From Bifidobacterium [indicum] DSM 20214 = LMG 11587 (GTDB taxonomy: Bacteria > Actinomycetota > Actinomycetes > Actinomycetales > Bifidobacteriaceae), in assembly GCF_000706765.1 (NCBI RefSeq), contig NZ_CP006018.1, positions 558,001 to 622,000 of the forward strand: a stretch of 64,000 nt of DNA, given 5' to 3'. The translations under genes were made by a program, and so were the position numbers. This document shows, piece by piece, positions 46,469 through 55,664 of this stretch. Under the pieces are notes generated by a model that saw nothing but the letters and a program-made list of their open reading frames with translations, was not told the origin of the DNA and ran no database searches. Position 1 is the first letter of the stretch. Each line of letters opens with the position of its first letter.

Positions 46469-48082
46469 TCAGTCCCTGTCCTGTCCGCTCTGGGTGGCCT
46501 GCCGGGCCATCCATTCCTGGACGTCCTCAACGGTCTTGGGGATGGCGGCGGAAAGCCACTCCGGGCCATCCTCCGTCATCAGCACGTCATCCTCGATCCG
46601 AACGCCGATGCCGCGGAACTCGGGCGGCACAAGAAGATCGTTCTCCTTGAAGTAGAGGCCTGGCTCGATGGTGAAGATCATGCCGGGTGTGATGGGTGCT
46701 CCCTGATAGGACTCATAGCGGGCCTCGGCGCAGTCGTGCACATCCAGGCCGAGGTGGTGGGCGCATCCGCAAGCGTGCCAACGTCGGTGCTGCTGCCCCT
46801 CGGGGGAGAGGGACTCTTCCACACTGACCTTGAGGATGCCCCACTCATGGAGGGTCTCCGCCAGGACCCGCATGACGGCATGGTGAATGTCCGAATAGGT
46901 GGCACCGGGCTTGGCTGCCTCGAATCCGGCCAGCTGGGCCTTGAGAACGGTCTCGTAGATTCGTTTCTGAAGGGGGCTGAAGGTGCCGCCTACCGGGAAG
47001 GTCCTGGTGATGTCGGCCGTATAGAGGCTGTTTACCTCGACTCCGGCATCAATCAGCAGGAGGTCGCCCTCCTTGACTGTTCCGTTGTTGCGCATCCAGT
47101 GGAGAACAGGGGCATGGCTGCCGGAGGCGATGATGGATCCATAGCCGACATCGTTGCCTTCCTCTCGGGCGTTGGCGTTGAAGACACCCTCCAGCATCCG
47201 CTCGGAACGGGGCTTGCCGACCACTTGGGGGAGGCGGGTCAGGATTTTGTCGAATCCGTCCTTGGTGGCGGCGATGGCCTTGCGCATCTCGCCCACCTCA
47301 TAGGAATCCTTGATCATACGGGCTTCTGAGGTGAATTCCTCCAGCTTCTCATCCGCCGCCTGGTTCCTGTCGGGTCCGCCTATTCCGCTGGCCTTGCGGG
47401 CGGCCTCCACCTGGTTGCAGACCTCGGTGTCGGCGGTGCGAATCACACGGATCCTGACCGCTCCGTCATCCGGGCCCAGGTCCTTGGCGATGGCATCGGG
47501 GAAGGAGGCGATGTCGCGGGTGGGGATGCCGGTCATGACGGACAGTTCCTTCAGACCAGCCCTGGGGCCGACCCAGTATTCCCCGTACTGGGACGAACGG
47601 TAGTAGTCGGAGGTGGACTGGTCCGCCCTGGGGTGGACGAAGAGTTCGGGCGTATGCGTCCTTCCTGCACCGGCCTCTTCGCTATCGGGGGCCACTGGCT
47701 CCAGGACCAGGACCGATCCCGGCTCGAAGTCCTCGCCAAGCCCCGTGTAGTAGGCGAAGGTGGTGTCGGGGCGGAACGCATAGTCGTTGTCGTTGTTACG
47801 GGTCTTGAAGTCGCCGGCGGGGATGACGAGGCGCTCGCCGGGGAAGCGTCGTCCCAGCTCCTCCAGGCGGCGGCCGATGAACCTGCTGGATTCCAAAGGC
47901 TCCATATCGGGCTCCTGGGCCTGCCAGCCGGTGGTCATGAACTTCTGGAAGGCAGGGGAGTTGGGCCTGAGGGTGCGGTTGTTCACCCGATCGCTCATGT
48001 CCTGCTCGTTCACGTCGACATTCCTCAGGTCGGTATCGTCCCGTCCCTTGTCCTGAGCAACCTTTTCCGCGGGTGTCGTCAC
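46469..48082 (-). CDS. pepP: Xaa-Pro aminopeptidase (aminopeptidase P, M24B)
   Basis: Removes N-terminal residues preceding proline. The 537-aa metalloenzyme has an N-terminal creatinase-like domain (about 60-250) and a pita-bread domain with the dinuclear metal ligands in DAGVEVNSLYTADITRTFP, HHLGLDVHD, IEPGLYF and RIEDDVL. GTG 48082 has AAGGAGG upstream; an in-frame ATG at 48127 lacks one. A polar 50-residue tail precedes the first domain. It heads a two-gene unit with the Nudix gene. Confidence 0.92.
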   Translation of the reverse strand: MTTPAEKVAQDKGRDDTDLRNVDVNEQDMSDRVNNRTLRPNSPAFQKFMTTGWQAQEPDMEPLESSRFIGRRLEELGRRFPGERLVIPAGDFKTRNNDNDYAFRPDTTFAYYTGLGEDFEPGSVLVLEPVAPDSEEAGAGRTHTPELFVHPRADQSTSDYYRSSQYGEYWVGPRAGLKELSVMTGIPTRDIASFPDAIAKDLGPDDGAVRIRVIRTADTEVCNQVEAARKASGIGGPDRNQAADEKLEEFTSEARMIKDSYEVGEMRKAIAATKDGFDKILTRLPQVVGKPRSERMLEGVFNANAREEGNDVGYGSIIASGSHAPVLHWMRNNGTVKEGDLLLIDAGVEVNSLYTADITRTFPVGGTFSPLQKRIYETVLKAQLAGFEAAKPGATYSDIHHAVMRVLAETLHEWGILKVSVEESLSPEGQQHRRWHACGCAHHLGLDVHDCAEARYESYQGAPITPGMIFTIEPGLYFKENDLLVPPEFRGIGVRIEDDVLMTEDGPEWLSAAIPKTVEDVQEWMARQATQSGQDRD

Positions 48083-48379
48083 TATCCTCTGCCTCCTTGG
48101 GTCAATCCAGTCCGTAATCCCTCTCAATGAGCCGAGTCCGCGTCTGAGACGCGAAGGAAGAGGGATCTCTTGTGCTGTGGTTCCATGCTAGTGCCCGGCG
48201 CTGAAGAACACGAGGGCGGCATGTGGAGGAGGCGGGGCCTGCCCAGCAGGGTGGGCGGGGCTGTGCGAACGGTGGGCGGGGGATGCATCTCGGCCTTGGG
48301 ATGAAGGCCTGCCCGGACCGCCCTGACGCATAGAATAGGTAGGGCTAGTACCGTACGGGAGCAGGAGCAAGGGCTGAGT

Positions 48380-49801
48380 ATGTCATTCGAAGAACCCAAC
48401 AGCGATGGTCAGGATATCCGCGAGGTGGAGCGTGCCATCATGTCGCGCCCTGCCGAGCACAACACCACCAATCTGGACCTGGATCGGATGAGTCTGATAC
48501 TGGACCTCCTGGGGCATCCGGAGCAGAGCTTCCGTGTCATCCACATCACCGGAACCAACGGGAAGGGGTCAACGGCCCGGATGGCTGAGGCCATCGCCCG
48601 CACCTACGGCATGAGGACGGGCCTCTATACCTCCCCCCACCTGGAGCGGATCAACGAGCGGATCGCCATCGATGGGCAGGAGCTGTCGGATGAGCGCTTC
48701 GTGGATGTATACCGGCAGATTGAAGACTTCATCACGATGGTCGACGACCGGTTCGCCAAGGAGGGGCGGCCGCCGATGAGCTTCTTCGAGGTCCTGACGG
48801 CCATGGCCATCTGGGCCTTTGCGGACGCCCCCGTGGATGTGGCGGTTGTTGAGGTCGGTATGGGCGGACTCTGGGACGCCACCAACGTCCTGAGTGCGGA
48901 TGTTGCCGTCATCGGTCCGGTTGACTTGGATCACATGCAGTGGCTGGGCGACACGGTCGAACAGATAGCCACCGAGAAGGCGGGAATCATCAAGGAGGGT
49001 TCCACCGTCATCGTAGGGCCGCAGCCCCATGAGGAGGCTGTCATGCCAATCATCGAGGCGGCCGCCCGTGAGCGTGGTGCAGCCCGGGTCCTCCATGACG
49101 GGCAGGAGCTGGAGGTGGTGTCCCGGATGCCCGCCGTGGGTGGTCAGGTGGCCACCCTGCGCACTCCCAACGGGGAGTACACCGAGGTTCCCATCGACAA
49201 GTTCGGAGCCCACCAGGCCCACAACGCCCTTGCTGCCCTGGCTGCAGCCGAAATCGTCATCCCGGTCAGCGGAACCCTCAATCAGGATCTGGTGGACGAG
49301 GCCCTGAGCGAGGTCCGCGTTCCGGGGCGCATCGAGCAGATACGCAACTCGCCCACCATCATCATCGACGGCGGGCACAACCTGAACGCCGCCCAGTCCC
49401 TGAGGGAAGCCATCGAGGAGAACTACCACTTCGAACAGCTGGTCGGGGTGGTGGCCATGATGGCCGACAAACAGGTCGAGGACTATCTGGGTGTTCTGGA
49501 GCCGATCATGGACCAGATCATCGTCACCGAGAACTCCTGGCGTGACAGGGTCATGCCCGCCGAGGACCTGGAGAAGATCGCCAAGCAGGTCTTTGGTCCC
49601 GACCGGGTCATCAGGAGGGACTCCCTTCCCGACGCCATCCAGGAGGCCGTCAATATGGTCGACGCCGAGGATGAGACCGGTCTGGGATACGGCAGGGGTG
49701 TGCTGATCTGCGGCAGTTTCGTCACCGCAGGCGACGCCCGTACCCTTCTCAAGGAGCATCACAACCCCGATCTGGACAAGCCCAAATCGGAGCGTGCCTG
49801 A
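48380..49801 (+). CDS. folC: Folylpolyglutamate/dihydrofolate synthase
   Basis: Mur-ligase-fold enzyme that makes dihydrofolate and adds glutamate residues to folates. The 473-aa protein has HITGTNGKGSTARM (ATP loop), YTSPHLERINERI, VEVGMGGLWDATN, DHMQWLGDTVEQIATEKAGI and the C-terminal DGGHNLNAAQSL. The upstream 297 bases contain TAGAAT (48331) and TACCGT (48349) as possible -10 boxes. Its stop overlaps the smc start by one base. Confidence 0.93.
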   Translation: MSFEEPNSDGQDIREVERAIMSRPAEHNTTNLDLDRMSLILDLLGHPEQSFRVIHITGTNGKGSTARMAEAIARTYGMRTGLYTSPHLERINERIAIDGQELSDERFVDVYRQIEDFITMVDDRFAKEGRPPMSFFEVLTAMAIWAFADAPVDVAVVEVGMGGLWDATNVLSADVAVIGPVDLDHMQWLGDTVEQIATEKAGIIKEGSTVIVGPQPHEEAVMPIIEAAARERGAARVLHDGQELEVVSRMPAVGGQVATLRTPNGEYTEVPIDKFGAHQAHNALAALAAAEIVIPVSGTLNQDLVDEALSEVRVPGRIEQIRNSPTIIIDGGHNLNAAQSLREAIEENYHFEQLVGVVAMMADKQVEDYLGVLEPIMDQIIVTENSWRDRVMPAEDLEKIAKQVFGPDRVIRRDSLPDAIQEAVNMVDAEDETGLGYGRGVLICGSFVTAGDARTLLKEHHNPDLDKPKSERA

Positions 49802-52800
49802 TGTACCTGAAGGAGCTGACGCTCAAGGGCTTCAAGTCCTTCGCCTCGGCCACCACCCTCCGGTTCGAGCCCGGCATCACGGCCGTGGTGGGCCCGAACG
49901 GGTCGGGGAAGTCCAACATCGTGGATGCCCTGGCCTGGGTGATGGGGGAGCAGGGGGCCAAGAGTCTGCGTGGCTCCTCCATGGAGGACGTGATCTTTGC
50001 AGGCACCTCCTCCAGGCCGCCGCTTGGACGGGCACAGGTGACCCTGACGATCGACAACTCCGATCATGCCCTGGACATCGACTATACCGAGGTGACCATC
50101 TCGCGAACCATCTACCGCAACGGTGGTTCCGAGTACGCCATCAACGGATCCGCCTGCCGTCTCCTGGACATCCAGGACCTTCTGAGCGATACGGGCCTGG
50201 GCCAGCAGATGCACGTCATTGTCGGGCAGGGGCGCCTGGACGAGATTCTCAGGGCCGATCCGAGCGGGCACCGTGCCTTTATCGAGGAGGCCGCCGGGAT
50301 ACTCAAGCACCGCAAGCGCAAGGAGCGGGCCCTGCGCAAGCTGTCCAACACGGAAACCAACCTGTCGCGCCTTGATGACCTGATAGGGGAGATTCACCGC
50401 CAGCTGGGGCCGCTGGGCCGCCAGGCGAAGGTTTCCCGTCGGGCCGACAAGATACAGGTCTCCCTACGGGACGCCCAGGCTAGGATCGATGCCGAGGATG
50501 CCCTGAAATCAAAGGAGGGGCTGGTCTCGGTCCGCCAGGAGATGGGGAGTGTCCGCCAGGACCTGACCTCGCGTCAGCGTGATCTTGCCCGGGTCAAGCT
50601 GAAAATCGAACAGGCTGAGTCGGTCTCCAGCAGATCGAACCCTGAAATGGAGCGAATCAATCAGGTATGGCATGACCTGACCCAGCTTCAGGAACGGTTC
50701 CGGTCGATGGCCTCCTTGGCCGACGAGCGGGCGCGCTCCCTCCAGGGACGCATCATCGATCATCCGGGAGACGACCCGGAGATACTGCGCAAACGAGCCA
50801 AGGAGCTTGAAGATCAGGCTGAGGCCCAGGAAACGCAGGTGTCCAATGCCCGTATCGCCCTGGACAAGGCGGTGCAGTCCAGGGCCGACCAGGAGAAGCA
50901 GCTGGCGGCCCTCCGCCAAACCCTGACCGAGCTGCGACAGAACGCTCGGCGGCGTGATGCCAGGCTGGGCGACCTGCGACAGATGGTGGCCAAGGAGGAA
51001 TCGGCCCTGGATCTGGCCCAGCGACGTACGGACGACTTCGATCAGCAGGAGGTGGGGCTGGTCAAGGAGCAGGACCAGGCCAGACAGCGTCTGGACCTTC
51101 TGGAGGAGGAGTCCAGGGAGCCTGCCCAGGAAGATCCCCAGGGCATCGAATCGGCCCAGGAAGCCAAATCGAAGGCCCGGCAGGAACTGGACGCCCTGGA
51201 AGAGCAGCAGCGCCTGCTCGATGCCCGGATCATCTCCCTCAAGGCCAAGGCCGATGCCCTGACCGACACCATCGAGAGCAGGAGCGCCTCGGACAAACTG
51301 ACCGGTCAGGACGACTTGGTTTCCTTGGGTTCCGTCACTGATTTCATTCAGGTCGAGGAGGGTTGGGAGGAACCTCTGGCCCATGCCTTGCGTGATTATG
51401 CCGGAGCAATCGTCGTGGACGGTCCCGATACCCTGCTCAAGGCCCTGGACCGTGCCCGTGATGACAGACTGGGCAGGGCGGCCTTGCTTGTGCCGAGTGA
51501 CGCAGTGCAGGACGATGCCATTCAGAAGGGTGCGGGGGAAGGCGAAGGCCACAGGTCCGCAGCATCGCTGGTCGGACCACGCAAAGCAGCCTCGGAGGGT
51601 GGAAGCGGCCAGGCCGACAGGGTTCTGGCGGCCATCCGCCTCCTGCTTGCCGGAACGGCAGCTGTAGAGGACGGTCGAGCCGCCCTGGAGGCTCTGAAAA
51701 CCGGAGATTGGGATCAGGCCGTGACCCGGGATGGAGACCTTTTCGACCGGGTGGGGGCTGTAGGCGGTTCATCCCCGGCCACCAGCGACCTGGCCTTGGT
51801 GGCCCGCAGGGACAAGGCCTTGGCGGAATCCGAAGGGCTGGTCCGGGAGTCGGAAGCCCTCACACCCAAGGTGGAGGAGGCCCGGAAGACCCTGGACCTG
51901 GCTATCAGGCAGGTGGAGGAGGCCCGGAACCGACAGACCGAGGCAAGGCTCAAAGCCGAACAGTCCGCCCGTGCCCTGGAAGGGGCCAGGACCCAGGCGG
52001 CGCAGGTCAAAGCGCGGCTCCAGGACCTGAGGGAGCGCAGGGATCAGGCTCAGGAGCAGATCCATATGCACACCCTGAAGCTGGAAGACCTCAAGTCAAG
52101 CCTGGCCAAGGCGGAGGCCAACGGGGACGACCAGGTCGATCTGGATGACATGGACCGCCGGTCGGGGGAGTTGGAAGGTGCCCTGGACCAGGCCCGGTCC
52201 CGGGAGATGGAGGCCCGGTTGACCTGGAAGGAGGCCGACCGGAAGGCCGGTTCCCTGACCCGGCAGGCGGAACTGCTCATGGATCAGGCCAATCAGGCGC
52301 AGCAACGCAGGGAACATCAGCAGAAGGAAAACGAGCTGCGGCGCCAGGAGGTCGGAACACTCAGGGGCATCAGCTCCCAATCCATGCTTCTGTCCGGCCT
52401 GGTCACCAAGAGCATGGAGGCGGCCACACAGGAACGGGAACGCCTCCAGGAGCGGGTCTCCGCTCAGGATCAGGAGCTGATCGGTCTGCGCAAGGAACGG
52501 GATGGGTTGGAGCCCGAGGTGGCCGCCCTCCAGGAACGTGAGCACACCCTGGACCTGAACCGTGAACGCCTGGCCACTGAGGATGGTCAGCTCAGGCAAC
52601 GGATTCATGACGACCTGGGTATGGAGGTCGATGAGCTCATCCGCGAATACGGACCGGACAGATCGGTACCGGTCCTTGATGACGAGGGCAACCCCGTGCC
52701 CCTGGATGCGGACGGGGCCGACTCCGATTCATCTCCGGAGTCGGTGACCGATACCCGACTTTGCAAGACCGTACCCTATGTTCGTGCAGAGCAGGTCAAA

Positions 52801-53445
52801 CGACTCGAAAAGGCCAAACGGGACCTGGCCGCCCTGGGCAAGGTCAATCCCCTGGCCACCGAGGAATATGATGCCCTACAGACCCGTAACCGATACCTGA
52901 ACGAGCAGCGCAATGATGTGGTCAAATCCAGGGACGACCTGATGGGGCTGGTCAGGGACCTGGATAAGACCATGGTCCAAGTCTTCAAGGAGGCCTTTGA
53001 CGACACGGCCGAAGCCTTCGAGCGGATGTTCGGCACCCTCTTCCCCGGTGGCACCGGCAGGCTGCGTTTGGAGAACCCGGATGACCTCCTGACCACGGGG
53101 GTGCTGGTCGAGGCCAGTCCCGCCGGGAAGAAGGTCAGACAGCTGTCCCTCCTCTCGGGTGGGGAGCGCTCGCTGACGGCCCTGGCTCTCCTCTTTGCCA
53201 TCTTCACGGCGCGCCCCAGCCCCTTCTATGTCATGGATGAGGTCGAGGCGGCCTTGGATGACGTGAACCTGACCAGGCTGATCAAGGCTTTCAATCAGCT
53301 GCGTGAGCATGCCCAGCTGATTGTCATCACCCATCAGCAGCGGACCATGAGCATCGCCGATTCGCTCTATGGCATCACCATGCGTGGGGATGGTGTCACG
53401 TCCGTCATCTCCCAAAAGCTCGACAGGGAGCAGGACGAAGGGTAG
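49801..53445 (+). CDS. smc: Chromosome segregation protein SMC
   Basis: Large ATPase that loops and organises the chromosome with ScpA and ScpB. The 1214-aa protein has Walker A VVGPNGSGKSNIVDAL near residue 35, long coiled coils (about 165-495 and 680-1020), a hinge (about 500-670, SVTDFIQVEEGWEEPLAHALRD) and the C-terminal head with LLSGGERSLTALALLFAIF and Walker B FYVMDEVEAALDD. It is in an operon with folC. scpA/scpB are not in the window. Confidence 0.97.
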   Translation: MYLKELTLKGFKSFASATTLRFEPGITAVVGPNGSGKSNIVDALAWVMGEQGAKSLRGSSMEDVIFAGTSSRPPLGRAQVTLTIDNSDHALDIDYTEVTISRTIYRNGGSEYAINGSACRLLDIQDLLSDTGLGQQMHVIVGQGRLDEILRADPSGHRAFIEEAAGILKHRKRKERALRKLSNTETNLSRLDDLIGEIHRQLGPLGRQAKVSRRADKIQVSLRDAQARIDAEDALKSKEGLVSVRQEMGSVRQDLTSRQRDLARVKLKIEQAESVSSRSNPEMERINQVWHDLTQLQERFRSMASLADERARSLQGRIIDHPGDDPEILRKRAKELEDQAEAQETQVSNARIALDKAVQSRADQEKQLAALRQTLTELRQNARRRDARLGDLRQMVAKEESALDLAQRRTDDFDQQEVGLVKEQDQARQRLDLLEEESREPAQEDPQGIESAQEAKSKARQELDALEEQQRLLDARIISLKAKADALTDTIESRSASDKLTGQDDLVSLGSVTDFIQVEEGWEEPLAHALRDYAGAIVVDGPDTLLKALDRARDDRLGRAALLVPSDAVQDDAIQKGAGEGEGHRSAASLVGPRKAASEGGSGQADRVLAAIRLLLAGTAAVEDGRAALEALKTGDWDQAVTRDGDLFDRVGAVGGSSPATSDLALVARRDKALAESEGLVRESEALTPKVEEARKTLDLAIRQVEEARNRQTEARLKAEQSARALEGARTQAAQVKARLQDLRERRDQAQEQIHMHTLKLEDLKSSLAKAEANGDDQVDLDDMDRRSGELEGALDQARSREMEARLTWKEADRKAGSLTRQAELLMDQANQAQQRREHQQKENELRRQEVGTLRGISSQSMLLSGLVTKSMEAATQERERLQERVSAQDQELIGLRKERDGLEPEVAALQEREHTLDLNRERLATEDGQLRQRIHDDLGMEVDELIREYGPDRSVPVLDDEGNPVPLDADGADSDSSPESVTDTRLCKTVPYVRAEQVKRLEKAKRDLAALGKVNPLATEEYDALQTRNRYLNEQRNDVVKSRDDLMGLVRDLDKTMVQVFKEAFDDTAEAFERMFGTLFPGGTGRLRLENPDDLLTTGVLVEASPAGKKVRQLSLLSGGERSLTALALLFAIFTARPSPFYVMDEVEAALDDVNLTRLIKAFNQLREHAQLIVITHQQRTMSIADSLYGITMRGDGVTSVISQKLDREQDEG

Positions 53446-53625
53446 GGTTCATCGGTCATCGACACGGAACGCCGTGAACCACTTCGGACCGGGCCTGCCC
53501 GTGCGGGCCCAAAGCCGTCAGGGTGCTGGGCGGAGTGAACCATGTTCCCAAGAGGCTTTTCGACAACTTTGATTGAATCGCTTCTGCTGCTGCTTATTCC
53601 TGCGATTACGCGGATATAGGGTCGA

Positions 53626-54348
53626 TCAGTGGGATGATTCCGCCCGGAGTTCCTTGGCCCGTCGCACGGTGGATAGGGCCAGGATGGCCTGAGAGTCCAC
53701 GATGGGCAGGTCGGGCATGGGGTAAACCTCGTTCAGGGCCGACAGCTCGGTACAGCCCAGCAATACCGTGTCGCAGCGGTAATGTTCCAGGAACTCCTGG
53801 ACCACGGCCAGATACCGGTCCCGGTCGAACCTGCCCTCCTTTACATCCTGGTAGATCAGGGCGTTGACCTTGTCCTGGAGGGCCTGGTCCGGGTCTACCA
53901 GGTCGTAGCCCGCCTTGCTGGCAGGGCTGTGGTAGATGGCCGCATGTCGGGACCCTTCCGTCCCCATGTACCCCATCCGGGGGTGGGTGGAGGAGGGGAA
54001 GTGCTCCACGGCCCAGTCGATGGTCTCCTGGGGCATGTTCAGGATGGGCACCGTGGTGCGGTCCTGGAGGCGGGGCAGGACCAGGTGGGCCGTATTGCAG
54101 GCCATGACCATGAAGGAGGCACCCATCCGGGTGGCCTGGTCCACATCCTCGGCCAGGTAGGGGTAGGGGTCATTCGTGCTCCGCCCCAGAATGAAGTCCG
54201 TCCTATCCGGGACCGTGGCATGGTTGAAGACCACATAGTCCAGGAACTCCTGATCGCGGGTGGCGTGTGTCTCCTTGTCGAGAACGCGCACGAAGCTCTC
54301 GGTGGCCATGGTTCCCATGCCGCCCAGAACGGCGAAGAAGTTCCTCAT
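53626..54348 (-). CDS. Aspartate/glutamate racemase family protein, probable aspartate racemase
   Basis: PLP-independent racemase of 240 aa. Both catalytic cysteines are present in MVMACNTAHL and VLLGCTELSAL; the N-terminus MRNFFAVLGGMGTMATESF is typical of aspartate racemases (compare GGMGP). ATG 54348 overlaps the stop of the ATP-grasp ligase gene (ATGA) and has GGGAGG upstream. With that ligase it should supply D-aspartate for the peptidoglycan cross-bridge. Glutamate racemase (MurI) is the main alternative, but context favours aspartate. Confidence 0.82.
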   Translation of the reverse strand: MRNFFAVLGGMGTMATESFVRVLDKETHATRDQEFLDYVVFNHATVPDRTDFILGRSTNDPYPYLAEDVDQATRMGASFMVMACNTAHLVLPRLQDRTTVPILNMPQETIDWAVEHFPSSTHPRMGYMGTEGSRHAAIYHSPASKAGYDLVDPDQALQDKVNALIYQDVKEGRFDRDRYLAVVQEFLEHYRCDTVLLGCTELSALNEVYPMPDLPIVDSQAILALSTVRRAKELRAESSH

Positions 54349-55589
54349 GCCAGGCCTCCCTTGTCCCTGAAGTACTGGGCATAGCGTTTGCGGTAGATGG
54401 AGAACATATGCCGCACCATCAGCCAGCGCAGCGGATTCCTGTCCTGCCTGTACTCCAGGGTGGTTCCCCAGTCGCCGCGCTTGATCATGGACAGGGCACT
54501 GTCCTTGTCCTTGGACGGCTGGGTGTAGGTCTGGAAAATGTCCTGCGGGATTTCCATCCATAGCCTGTGTCCCCGGCCGAAGACGGTGCGGCCGTCGAAT
54601 GCCGAGTCCTCGACCAGGTCCTCAACGAAGTACCGGGCAAGGTTGAATCCGTTCAGGGTCACCACGTAGCTGCTTCGTCCCTGGCGGAGGTTGATTTCGA
54701 AGAGCTTGTATGTATCATCGCGCGGGTCGTACTTCATATCGAAGTTGGCCACCCCGCAGTAGCCGATATCCTCCAGGAACGTCTTGATCCGGTCGAAGAT
54801 GCCCTGGTTGTAATCGGGGATGATGGCCGCATAGTTCCCCACGGCCTCAGGGGTCGGGTCCTCCAGCAACGGGTGCCCCAGGAACATCATCCGCACCCGA
54901 TGGTGCTGGTCCACGTAGGCGTTGAGCACCCGCATGTTCTCATCGCCGCCGGGAATGAAGTCCTGGATGACCATCCTGCCGGTGTACCCCGCCTGGTAGG
55001 CACGGTGTATCAGGGTATCCAGCTCCTCCGGGTCCTGGATGATGAAGGCCTTCTTGCGTCCGGGGAAATCGATACCCAGCCACTCGTCGCTGTCGGCGGG
55101 CTTCATGGCCACCGGGTAGTCGAAGGGGAGGTTCCGATGCTCACCGGCCTCCACGCCGGCCTTGTCCACGCTCTTGGTCAGCGGATGGGGAAGGTCATAT
55201 TCCTCGCAAAGGTCGTAGAAGGAGGATTTCAGGCTCAGCCTGCGGTTCAGATCCGCATCGATGGCGTTGAACGCGAAATACCGGCGGAGGGGTGCGCCAA
55301 CCTGATCCAGAAGGTTGGCGTAGGTATCCCCGCAGGGTAGGAGGATGAGGGTGGTTCCGGGGTGCTTCTGCAGGTATTCCCTGGCCCAGTCCGTCAAAGC
55401 CTGGACGAAGACCTGGGGCTTGGTGAAGTCCTTTACGAGATGGACGTCGATGATTCGGCTGTACTTGGTCGGCGACAGCTGGAAGTGGGCGAAGGCGGTC
55501 GAAACCAGTCCGTAGGCCTCATGGAAGGCCCTGGCCATGCCGTAGGCGTTGATATCGCTACCTAAAATGACCGGCTGAAATCGTTTCAT
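54345..55589 (-). CDS. ATP-grasp ligase, probable D-aspartate ligase for the cross-bridge
   Basis: 414-aa ATP-grasp carboxylate-amine ligase. Visible parts are the N-terminal VILGSDINAYGMARAFHEAYG, the ATP-binding lysine region YPVAMKPADSDEWLG, the clamp MVIQDFIPGGDENMRVL and metal-site ending LFEINLRQGRSSYVV. The size and neighbours (murE upstream, aspartate racemase overlapping downstream) match the D-aspartate ligase Asl of Enterococcus faecium, which attaches D-Asp to the lysine of UDP-MurNAc-pentapeptide. Substrate is inferred from context. It starts 75 bases after murE. Confidence 0.75.
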   Translation of the reverse strand: MKRFQPVILGSDINAYGMARAFHEAYGLVSTAFAHFQLSPTKYSRIIDVHLVKDFTKPQVFVQALTDWAREYLQKHPGTTLILLPCGDTYANLLDQVGAPLRRYFAFNAIDADLNRRLSLKSSFYDLCEEYDLPHPLTKSVDKAGVEAGEHRNLPFDYPVAMKPADSDEWLGIDFPGRKKAFIIQDPEELDTLIHRAYQAGYTGRMVIQDFIPGGDENMRVLNAYVDQHHRVRMMFLGHPLLEDPTPEAVGNYAAIIPDYNQGIFDRIKTFLEDIGYCGVANFDMKYDPRDDTYKLFEINLRQGRSSYVVTLNGFNLARYFVEDLVEDSAFDGRTVFGRGHRLWMEIPQDIFQTYTQPSKDKDSALSMIKRGDWGTTLEYRQDRNPLRWLMVRHMFSIYRKRYAQYFRDKGGLA

Positions 55590-55664
55590 CTGTGTGGACC
55601 ACCTGCTGTGTTGACCTCGGTTGGAATACTCGTACGGATTTCTATCATATAGCCCGCCCTCCGC

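Noticed and set aside
53491-53510. GC-rich dyad after smc as a terminator
   Set aside because: Only five base pairs can form with a proper loop and there is no T-run.
54349-54561. 71-residue extension of the aspartate racemase
   Set aside because: It lies inside the ATP-grasp gene; the family N-terminus MRNFFAVLGGMGTM and a ribosome site fix the start at 54348.
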